In this document: piece after piece, positions 34,363-43,022 of the stretch
Numbering within the stretch: the stretch's first letter is position 1
How the letters are laid out: the number at the start of each line of letters is the position of its first letter
Assembly: GCA_027946365.1 (NCBI GenBank)
Contig: JAPEUQ010000002.1
Coordinates: 248,001-312,000, forward strand
Origin: Kalmusia sp. IMI 367209
Taxonomy: Eukaryota > Ascomycota > Dothideomycetes > Pleosporales > Didymosphaeriaceae
Length of the DNA: 64,000 nt
Direction of reading: 5' to 3'
Program-made: the position numbers and the translations under genes
Notes under the pieces: generated by a model
Seen by the model: only the letters and a program-made list of their open reading frames with translations
What the model was told of the DNA's origin: nothing
The model's database searches: none

Positions 34363-34446
34363 GTTATCGATTTGCCGTTGACACATCGACATCGGAGTGA
34401 CACCGCGCTGTACCACATTCACCCCGCAATTCAACATCGACTGTCC

Positions 34447-35920
34447 TCACTTCTTCTCGAACAGCAGATGCGTAACACCCCACGTGTCTCCTCCTTCCCA
34501 ATTGAATAATTCCGCACATGCCATGTAGAATATTTGCCACCGGTTCCACCACGTCACGACTTCTGATTCGCCGTACGTTTCTACTAGAGAGGACCAGATA
34601 GTGGCTTTGTTACGCAGCATGGTGGTAAGCCAATCCTCGCAGGTCTTGGCATAGTGTTGTCCGTTTACCCACCATTGGCGTTGCACGTAAAGGTTGGACT
34701 GAAAGTACAGCAGGAGATCAGCTGATGGCATTGTCCCTATTCAAGGTCAGTCTGATTGAGAGAAATGATTGGCAGCGGATGAAGCAGAGCAAGAGTATCC
34801 AGGCATAGGGAGGTTTAGAACTCGTGCTGCCAATATGACATAAGGATCATGAAAAACGACGTACCGCCTGTAAAAAAGTGCTCACTCATCCACCCACCCT
34901 CGAAGTCATACGGTGTATCCTTGTGGCAGAAGATATGCACGAACAATTTGCCGCCTGGTTTTAGCGCTCTTGATACCTTTTCCAAGAGTAGTTGGTAATT
35001 TTTCATGTGCTCGAACAGCTCAATAGATACAACACGGTCAAAGCTTTCCGCTTCGAACTCGTAGTCCACTACATCTCCAGTGATGACAGTGAGGTTAGTG
35101 AATCCCTTTGATTCGGCTACGCCATCGATGTACTCTTTCTGGGTGCGAGAATTCGAGAACGCGGTTATTTTGGATTTAGGAAAACGCCCAGCAAAAAAGA
35201 GTGATGCAGAACCCCATCCACATCTACAATCATTCATTAGTACATGTTTCAGTACACACAATGTCTCTTCGCACAACACATGATACGTCTCTCGACTTTG
35301 TAAAAAATAGGAAAGGAGGAGAAAGACCTTACCCTAGATCTAAAATATTCATACCATCTTCCAATCCCGCCCTCTCAACATAAGCATTCAACATGCCAAC
35401 TTCGGCCTGAGCCAGCGTCTCATCGCCTTTTTCATACAAACAAGCGCTGTACTTCATCCGCGGGCCTAGCATACCCTTCAACACCGCCGTTCCAACTTCA
35501 TAATGCTGCTCATTCGCCTTCTTGGTCTCGATGGCGATAGGTCGTGTGCGTAGCAAGTCAACATAGCCCATTTTTGACTCATAGGCTTCATTTAGAGACT
35601 TTGTAGCGATTTCTGAAAGGCGCTGGCTGAGTTGGCGTCGGATACCGAGGCGGATCACGGCATGAGGCAGGTAGCCTGCGTCGAGGAGGGGATCCACACT
35701 GGACATTAGGTATTCTGTTTAAATGCGTCAGGTCGAGTTCGTGTGTAGGACGTCGTGCTTGAGCAAGTTGAGGCCACTGTGTACCTGAAAGGGCATTCAT
35801 GATGGCTAGTGAGTGCGAAGTCTTGGTCACCAACCACTGGTTTGAGTAACCACGAGTGCTATGTTGATTTTTAAGGGAATCACAGGGAACCGTTCGTATG
35901 TATCGTAACTTTGAGGCCAT
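34447..35920 (-). CDS. Cyclopropane-fatty-acid-synthase-like SAM methyltransferase
   Basis: Exons 35920-35785, 35714-35333, 35223-34865 and 34736-34447 (388 aa). The core shows EQHYEVGTAVLKGMLGPRMKYSACLY and the SAM motif NILDLGCGWGSASLFFAGRF, which is assembled across an intron. Then come FDRVVSIELFEHMKNYQLLL, HIFCHKDTPYDF, EHFFTGGTMPSADLL and QWWVNGQHYAKTCEDW. This order fits the CFA synthase (CMAS) family and its plant N-methyltransferase-like relatives. Fungal members methylate lipids or small molecules; the substrate cannot be told. The first exon (MASKLRYIRTVPCDSL) could be a mitochondrial presequence; an internal ATG (MNALSEYLMSS) is an alternative start. Two introns (109 and 128 nt) are longer than usual here. 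Confidence 0.85.
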
Positions 35921-36511
35921 ATTGTTGAAAAGAATGCGCCGTTTCAAATGTGACGCTTGAAACGGTTAGCGTAGCAGTAGTGTGACGTCAACGACTCGCG
36001 CATTTGGGAATTAGTTCTTTAGAGCATGGTGTGAAACGACCTCATAACTAAATGGCAACAGAAGGAAGTTCGTCGTTGTCAAATAAACACGTGATAACGT
36101 CGGGGAGCATGGTGCGAGTCTTGCATTGCTCCAATGCTGAATAATAATGTAAGGGGTTGGCGAGGGCAGGATCAGCACCGTACTACAGTGCAACGTGTAT
36201 GAAAATTTCTAGTAATTTGCCACACATATTGGTACCTCATACTTGCTCCCGGGGTCGACTACATATCATAGCAGATTCCGGCAGCTCTCTTTTCCTGTCA
36301 CCGGCAACTTCATCTCTTCGCTCCGAAACAAAGTTGCAAATGATAGCGGTAGCAGGGTATGCACTATGCCTTAAAAAATCCACTTGATTGCACACTGGCT
36401 TTGCTTCTTATCAATAGCCTTGTTCATCCTATGAACAATTACGAAATACGCCATTTGCTACGAAATGACAGCAAGAGATTACTCGCCTATAATATAGCGT
36501 TTTACCCCAAT
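35921..36511. other. Intergenic, nothing recognised
   Basis: About 590 bp between the methyltransferase start and the end of the next minus-strand gene. No supportable gene. Confidence 0.4.
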
Positions 36512-37669
36512 TCATGGATCTTCCTCCTCCTCCTCCTCCTCCTCCTCCTCCTCTTCTTCTTCTTCTTCTTCTTCTTCTTCTTCTTCATTTACCCAATCCG
36601 TCTCATTCATCTCCATCACCCTGAATTCAGGTCTACATGAACACCCCACGACGTTCAAATGCATAACCCCACACTCCGCCGCCTCCACCAACCACTCCGC
36701 CCATTTCAGCTCCAACTCAACATCTTCCTCTCGCTCACCTGTTTCCACCCTAGCATCCTTTTGCGTCCTTAAATACCTCCCTAACCTAACCGCAGAGTCC
36801 ACCACCTTGGGAGGGATGAGCGCCTTCATCCTGCCCATCCCTGCCTCGCTCTCCACTTCAGCAACCTGAATGCGCACCATGCGCTCCAGCCGTCCCAGCA
36901 GCGCGTTGGAGATGTCGGAAGAGTCTGGGTATGCGGCGAAGAGTTGGCTTGCGGAGCGTTCTATCCGGGCGATGTCGACCATGTTTGCGCCTGCGGAACA
37001 TGGTTTTGTCGAGGGGGATGTGAAGGATGTATCGCCGCTTTTACGGTAGACAATGAATTCTGGGAATGACGCTTCTCGGTTCATAATCGAAGAAGCCATT
37101 ACGATCTTTTTATTTCGCTTTCTGATTCTGGCTTTGCTATCGCTCTTGCTCTTGTTGAATCCTTGGAGTGCGAAGCTCTTCTGGTTCGATACGGACGTCG
37201 AAGGAGGAACCCAGTTCGCTTCGGCAACGTATCCGTAGCCACCGCGCAGATCGAGAGTCTGCTCCGGATCTTTCTTTGAGGCGATGATGTCTTGGAGAGG
37301 GGAGGTGCTAGTCGTTGGGCATATCTTTGGCGGAGGATTTGAAGAGGGAATCCTCATGATGGCAAGATCCGCATCTAGTTCACCATTCTCCGGTATACTG
37401 TCTGGGTGGTTGGGGGGTGTGATAGTAGCATGAGACCTCATGGCACTGATATAAGAGGTGTATCTCTGCAGGAATGATGGCTGGGCGTGTTTCGATTTGG
37501 CCGGCAATGCAGACTTCTTTTTCTGCTTCCCGACAAAAAAGCCCCCTAGAGGGTATGGCAGGCGGAGACGGGAGCTGCGGCGCGCGGTCTGCTCGTCCTT
37601 CTGAGGCATTTTCGTGACGCGGGGCTTATTCTTCTCGTCTCGAGCACTGTCGAATGTCGAGGGCTTCAT
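36512..37669 (-). CDS. Hypothetical basic protein with poly-Glu C-terminus
   Basis: Single open frame, 385 aa. The N-terminal 70 residues are very basic (RRSSRLRLPYPLGG, GKQKKKSALPAKSKHAQ), followed by a Ser/Pro-rich disordered region. An ordered helical part follows (IERSASQLFAAYPDSSDISN, LLGRLERMVRIQVAEVESE, VVDSAVRLGRYLRTQ, LKWAEWLVEAAECGVMHLN). The last ~25 residues are almost all Glu, encoded by a trinucleotide microsatellite. No known domain recognised. The basic head suggests nuclear location, but this is weak. The helical part looks like a real fold, so I treat it as a gene. Confidence 0.6.
   Translation of the reverse strand: MKPSTFDSARDEKNKPRVTKMPQKDEQTARRSSRLRLPYPLGGFFVGKQKKKSALPAKSKHAQPSFLQRYTSYISAMRSHATITPPNHPDSIPENGELDADLAIMRIPSSNPPPKICPTTSTSPLQDIIASKKDPEQTLDLRGGYGYVAEANWVPPSTSVSNQKSFALQGFNKSKSDSKARIRKRNKKIVMASSIMNREASFPEFIVYRKSGDTSFTSPSTKPCSAGANMVDIARIERSASQLFAAYPDSSDISNALLGRLERMVRIQVAEVESEAGMGRMKALIPPKVVDSAVRLGRYLRTQKDARVETGEREEDVELELKWAEWLVEAAECGVMHLNVVGCSCRPEFRVMEMNETDWVNEEEEEEEEEEEEEEEEEEEEEEDP
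36521..36586. repeat. (CCT)n(CTT)n trinucleotide microsatellite
   Basis: A compound run of CTC/CCT then CTT triplets, about 66 bp, read on the minus strand as GAA/GAG. It encodes the poly-Glu end of the hypothetical protein. Confidence 0.95.
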
Positions 37670-38168
37670 CGGATTCTTGGGCGTATCGTCTCGTAGCTGG
37701 GGCGACTGGCTTACAATACGTCTCCGACTTTTGTTTCAGTATTGTCAATGAGCATTTGGAGTTAAAACTATTGAACGTAAAGATGTAGTTCAAGATATAT
37801 TTGGACAGACATCTTGGGTAGCAAGTGCAGATTCGGAACGGCTATTTAGTAAAGGTTGAGCTAAAAGGGAGGAGTGCCTTTGTACGCTGAGGTAGCTTTG
37901 TTTTCAATAATAGGCAAATTCGCGGGACTATGGAAACCTGTGCGCACGGACCTGTGATGTGAGTAGCGTCTGATATATCTTTCACTGATCGACAATTAAT
38001 CTTTTACTCTCCACGGAGGGAGGTAGAATCTGGCATCTTGCAATATGATACATTCGCATAGTCGTGGGCCCTGTTTTCCTTTCATGTGTCATGTGGTATC
38101 ATAATCATCCTTCAAGATATTCTCCAGCTTCTAACACAGCGTTTCTACCACCAGCAACCGACACAGCG
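37670..38168. other. Intergenic, nothing recognised
   Basis: About 500 bp upstream of the poly-Glu gene and downstream of RFC3. No supported gene. Confidence 0.4.
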
Positions 38169-39450
38169 CTATCTTCTCTTTCCGTGGGCTAGCAGCTCCA
38201 CACCCGTACGTACAATACCAACAGTTGCACCTGTTTGTATCGCCTCACTCCCTCCACCACTAAGTCGATACTCGATATCTGCTAACCCCGACATCCATGT
38301 CACCATCGTCTGAGGCGGCACATCGTTCTTCACTAGTTCCTCGCTTAACGCCGTGAGAATATCCGCCAACGCAAGACCCTTCTGAGTTTTGATTGTGTTG
38401 ATTGTCTTTAGACATTGCGTTATATCGCCCGTCTCTAGCAACATGTTGAGGATATATTGGATATCCGTGGGGTGGGGTGCTGCTATGCAATCATAGATCG
38501 TGGTTTGTGTGATCTGGTCTCGCACGATAGTGCTCGGGTCCGGCGCGGGCTTTCCTGGAGGTTGCAGCGGCGTGCTCGACGCATGGCATGCCTGCAAAAC
38601 GTTCAGCGCCCGTCGCATGTCACCTTTGCTCAAAGTGACAAGTGATTCCGTTGCATCTGACGTGATGTTGATTTTCTCGTCCTCGATAACCTTGTCCACC
38701 AAGCTCCGGATGTCCGCCTCTTTCAGCGGTGAGAACCTAAACCTCGTACACCTCGAAAGCAGCGCTGGTGACAGTTTGTGTGTGTAGTTTGCGATGATAC
38801 AGAACCTGGTGTTTGCCGTATACTTTTCCATGATCCGTCGCAGAGCCATTTGCGCCGTCGCCGTCATAGCGTCCGCCTCGTCCAGAATGATCAGCTTGAA
38901 TGTTGCCAGCGATGAAGCCTCGCCTGGCTTGGGTGCAGCGGCAAAGATCTGCTTCGTGCTACTAAAGGTCTTGATCTGCTCGCGAACCACGTCTATGCCT
39001 CTATCGTCCGATGCGTTCAGCTCTAGCACCATTTGTCTCATGTTCTTGTTTCCGTATATACGCCGTGCGAGAGCTAGGACTGTGGAGGTTTTACCGGTAC
39101 CAGGAGGTCCGTAGAGGAGAAGGTGTGGTAACCGCTGGGCCAATTAGGACACTGAATTCAAATAGAGGTATTCGCTCTTACGTTTGAGTCTACGAACTTG
39201 TTAATTGTAGCGATGATGTCCTGGTGGCCTTCGACGTCGTCCAATGTGTCTGGTCGGTACTTCTCTACCCTAGAACGGGTCAGCTGGTAGGTAGTATAGT
39301 TGAATGCTTCCTATACCATGGTAGAGAGTCCTCAGCTTCCACTGGTAGATTGGCAGCGCTGCGTTTCCCCTTCTTCGCCTCTCCCCCAAAAGTAATCGAG
39401 GTGTCTGCGACGGGAGCATCGACATCCATTTCGTCTTCAAAGTCAGACAT
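38169..39450 (-). CDS. rfc3: Replication factor C subunit 3 (clamp loader ATPase)
   Basis: Exons 39450-39317, 39269-39182 and 39134-38169 (395 aa). It loads PCNA onto primed DNA as part of the five-subunit RFC complex. Motifs: RFC box PWVEKYRPDTLDDVEGHQDI, Walker A LLYGPPGTGKTSTVLALAR, NASDDRGIDVVR, Walker B LIILDEADAMT, sensor FCIIANYTHKLSPALLSRC with the SRC arginine finger, then TRFRFSPLKEADI. The NASDDRGIDVVR block and the absence of a long BRCT N-terminus fit the small subunit Rfc3 (RFC5 in human). The short acidic N-terminus (MSDFEDEMDVDAP) is fungal-typical. It shares a 265-bp promoter with the Arp2/3 gene, and cell-cycle boxes lie in it. Confidence 0.95.
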
Positions 39451-39514
39451 GTTTGCGGAAGTACTCTATCGAATGTATATGACAAGCTTCAAGAAGCACT
39501 AGAAGCGGCCGATG

Positions 39515-39569
39515 ACGCGAAAATGAACAGGTCTGCGAGAAAGTCTTTGCCTGAAGGCGGCAGACGCGT
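39515..39569. promoter_or_regulatory. MCB/SCB-type cell-cycle boxes in the RFC3 promoter
   Basis: A perfect MluI cell-cycle box ACGCGT is at 39564-39569, and ACGCGAAAA at 39515-39523 matches both MCB-like and SCB (CRCGAAA) patterns. They lie 65-120 bp upstream of the RFC3 ATG. In yeasts MBF binding to such boxes drives G1/S expression of replication genes (established); its use here is inferred. Confidence 0.6.
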
Positions 39570-39715
39570 TCGCGCACCGGACGTGTTGATTGAGGCGGAG
39601 GTGCTGACTAAGCCCGACATCCCACTTGGAAGCTGCGACCTGCGCCGTCACCTCCGCCCGAATTCCCCAAGTTTCCCCACACCACTTTGGAAGAGCGGGC
39701 GCATACACATCCAAC

Positions 39716-40425
39716 ATGCCTGTACGTACTCTATCTTTGCCCCGTGCCCGTGGTTGTGTCTCAATACACCGGCAAGAATTGGATGTTAACCCTCCCTAGG
39801 CCTACCACTCCGTCTTCCTCGATGAGCCAAACCAGCAGCTAATTGGTACTCACCACTCCCCGCATGTGTCACCGTATATGAATACTGATAATGAAAAAAT
39901 CAAGGCAACTTCGCTCTCCTCCCCCTCCGCACCCGTACCCGCGGCCCCGCCATCCAGCTCCCCGCCCTCCCCGCCGATGTCTCGGACCTCACCATCGAAG
40001 CTAGCCATGAATCCTACGACCCCCTCGACGAAGTCCTCTCCCTTTTTCGCGCCAATACCTTCTTCCGCAATTTCGAGATCAAAGGTCCCGCCGACCGCGT
40101 CATGATCTACGGCATCCTCTTCGTCAGTGAGGTCCTGAGCAAGGTGAAGCCAGGCGCGGCGCGCAGGGACGCTGAGAAAGCCGTCATGAACATTGCGCTT
40201 GACACAAACTTTGCCATTCCGGGCGATGCGGGGTTTCCGCTCAACCAGGCGTTTGAGGCGCCGGCGGATAGGAACCAGGCCGAGGTTTTGAGGCAGTATA
40301 TCATGCAGATGCGGCAGGAGCTGGCTACGAGATTGCTTAATAGGTTGTATGCCGATGGATCGAATGTGCCGAGCAAATGGTGGTTGAGCTTCACGAAGAG
40401 GAAATTCATGGGTAAGGCGTTGTAG
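39716..40425 (+). CDS. arc18: Arp2/3 complex subunit 3 (p21-Arc)
   Basis: Exons 39716-39721, 39800-39845 and 39905-40425 (190 aa). The first coding exon is only six bases (ATG CCT), giving MPAYHSVFLDEPNQQLIGNF across two introns. This start is diagnostic of the ARPC3 family. Later blocks are YDPLDEVLSLFRANTFFRNF, GPADRVMIYGILF, ANDFAI-type NFAIPGDAGFPLNQAF and a basic end WWLSFTKRKFMGKAL. The subunit is part of the actin-nucleating Arp2/3 complex and helps join it to the mother filament (established). It is cytosolic at cortical actin patches and endocytic sites. Confidence 0.93.
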
Positions 40426-40585
40426 AGGAGGTGGGATTTGGTGGAGTCAGGTAGACAGAGGTTGCCAATGAGAGCGAAAATCACTGGTAGAGATGAACAG
40501 GTATCTAAGGTTCAATATCAAGTTGATATGATCAGCGACAAATGCATTTAGATTTCAAGTATGCCAGTGGGCCAGGTGAAGTCTA

Positions 40586-42522
40586 TCATGCTAGGGCAGA
40601 TGTATCTGGACCCGTCTTTCTCTTCTTTCCCCTACCATGGCCTCTGGCCTCGACTTTGCCTTCAACCGGCAGTACTCTCGTTGCAGTGAACAGGAAGCCT
40701 TCTGCTCCACCTCTGCTCGTCATAAAGGGATGCGTTCGCTGGGGCAATACCTGCCACTGTCTAGCTCTCGCAGTCTGCAACGACGGTGCCAACAACAGCG
40801 TAGGATTGACAGGGAAATTGTCTTCCTCGTCGCCATCTTCCGTGCCGTTTGTATACTCCTCTTCGTCGTATACATCCTCATCCAGCTTGCTCCTCTTCTC
40901 ATGCTGCCGTGACCCAAACTCCTGCGCAATGTATGCCGCTCGCCGCTCCTTACTATAGTAATCGCACAGCTGAACAAGTGGCTCTGCATTGGGACTGTAT
41001 ACCACGACCTGGCCCCCTTCCTTGATAAGCGGTACACACTCCTTCAATATCGTCACCGGTTCCATACTACTCGCTACTACTAGCCCGTCGAAGCCTCCCG
41101 CCCTCGTCTCATCAACCACCCTCTTTGTGCGTTCCCACCTTCGCCTCTTCCTGTAGTAGTTCCCACGTTTTGAGCTCTTCATCGCTGCGAGGGAGTCTTC
41201 GGGGAGCACTTCGGGCTCGATGTAGGTCGGGTCGTCAGTTGGATGGAGGAGTTGCAGCCATGAGGCGGATTTGAGATGGGTGTAGAGGGGATGGTTGGGG
41301 AGCGGGTTGCCAGGGTCGAAGCCAAAGTATTTAAGGTGAGAGAGGTTGGGTTGGTTGTTCGGGTGAAGTACCGTGAGGGTATTTATTGTGGCGGAGCTTT
41401 GGGGGATATGTTGACGGGGAGGTCGTCGTGCGGGGGTTTGGTCTACTGTCCCGTTTAGCGGTGCGGAATCTGTAGAAGCATCTGCCATGGTAATATCTCC
41501 TGTCGCGTTTTGTGCTATTACGTCGGTTGCTGTAGGTGTGTCGTTGCCATTCTGATCTGGCTGGCCGTTGATGTTATCCGGTGATGGGAGCGCAAGTTCT
41601 TCGTCTTCTATTCCTTCTGAATCGGAAGGTTCGCTTTCCTGGTATTGATATAATATTCCCATTTTCTCTGCAAGTGCTGCTGTCACCAGTCCACCCGTGT
41701 CATCGACCACAAGCCATCGGCCTCCACCCACTTGACTTGTACCATCCTCTGCCGTCAAGACGCGACTTGTAGATCCATTGTGGATATTCGCCCAACTACA
41801 AATTAGACCAAGCGAATCGTCCCGCAGCTCCATAATCCGGTATGCCTCCTTTTCCGTTACATACTCGGTGAGCACTCCAATGTCAAGGGGGAAGCACTGT
41901 GAATCTCTTCAAGTACTTTCTCGACTTCCGAAGCGTGTACTTGGCGAGCGAAAATGTGGTCTTCTCCTCAATTCCCAAGTGTGAGGCCATTATTTTTTCT
42001 ATGATTTCTTTACCTGATCCCGAACCCGCCTTCTTCAGCGCCTCGATCTCATCCATGGACAGTGTCTGCCGCGAAGGGTCATCTACGGTCAAGCGGTTGT
42101 TGCGCATGATCACCTCGCCGTCGTCGCCTACAATGTCGTATGCAACCCCTCCCTCCGCCGGCGCATCGTCGTCTCTGGACTCGGCGGGTGTCGCGTGGTC
42201 GCTTCCTAATGCTTCTGCATGGAGTTCTGAAGCAGGAACAACTCGTAGTTCCGGTTGCGCTTTCCCGTCATCCTTGTCAAGTAGCTCGTAGGTAAGGCGA
42301 TAGGGGCGGCCGATGATCTGGTTCGAAGAGAAGGTTCCGAATTTCCCCAGATTAATATTCCTGAGGGAGGTCAGACGGAGAAGACGTGAAATTCGAACAG
42401 CAGGGTGAGGGTGCTCACTGCAGCTAGCCGACGTACGTGTTGGGTGTAATCTCAACGAGCTTGAGGATGCCTGAGGGCAAGCGCAAGGCGATGTGCGTAT
42501 TCGGGCGGACGTGCGAATGCAT
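40586..42522 (-). CDS. trm6: tRNA m1A58 methyltransferase non-catalytic subunit TRM6, frameshifted in a homopolymer
   Basis: Exons 42522-42437 and 42360-40586. With one base removed it reads 619 aa. TRM6 pairs with catalytic TRM61 to methylate A58 of tRNAs, including initiator tRNA; it is essential in yeast (Gcd10). Seen: start MHSHVRPNTHIALRLPSGIL, then PNTNINLGKFGTFSSNQIIG across the intron, the conserved TLSMDEIEALKKAGSGSGKEI and TTFSLAKYTLRKSRKYLKRF, then VLTEYVTEKEAYRIMELRDD. Between the last two, a run of five G on the plus strand (41887-41891) breaks the frame; four would restore LPLDIGVLTEY. The Rossmann-like half (FDGLVVASSMEPVTILKECV) is intact. A sequencing error is most likely. 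Confidence 0.9.
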
Positions 42523-43022
42523 TGCGCGGCCTGGGTGGTGGACGAGATTCTTGCCGGTCAGCAAGCCATGTGCGCCGTATATGCTCGCAACAGTTCCCCA
42601 GTCCGTAGTCGAGACATGCGCTTGTACGGCCGTAGGTGAGAGGCGAGGGATGTCGAGGACTCGGATTTCCGACGTTCGAGCCTCACAAGCCAAATAAATG
42701 GTTCCAGCACTTTTTTTCCCCACACCAGCCGCGGATCCTGTGGCGTAGCGCTAACTGCGCCTCGAGCTCGGACGCAGGCAGTCGTCATCGCCCTCACTGC
42801 TGCAGCTAGCGCCAGGTAAACCACGATTACATGCCGCGTGTGCTCCAACAAACATTCGCCGCCGCTCGAGGTATACTCACTCCCATTCATTTTCTGCGAC
42901 GCACCTCCTATACCAAAACCCGAATTGTTTGTTCCAGCGCATTCTCCACGCTCTAAGTTGCCAACGGGCACAGGTGGCTAGAGCTCGACCGCCTCTATAC
43001 ACTCAGAGCCCCTCCTCTCATC
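42523..43022. other. Divergent promoter, TRM6 and MINDY genes
   Basis: 500 bp shared by two outward-reading genes. A frame open upstream of the TRM6 start (to 42723) has no ATG and no family similarity, so it is not taken as coding. Confidence 0.45.

Noticed and set aside
42523..42723. Upstream extension of TRM6 (about 67 residues)
   Set aside because: The frame has no ATG, and the conserved protein start (MHSHVRPN) lies at 42522, as in homologues.
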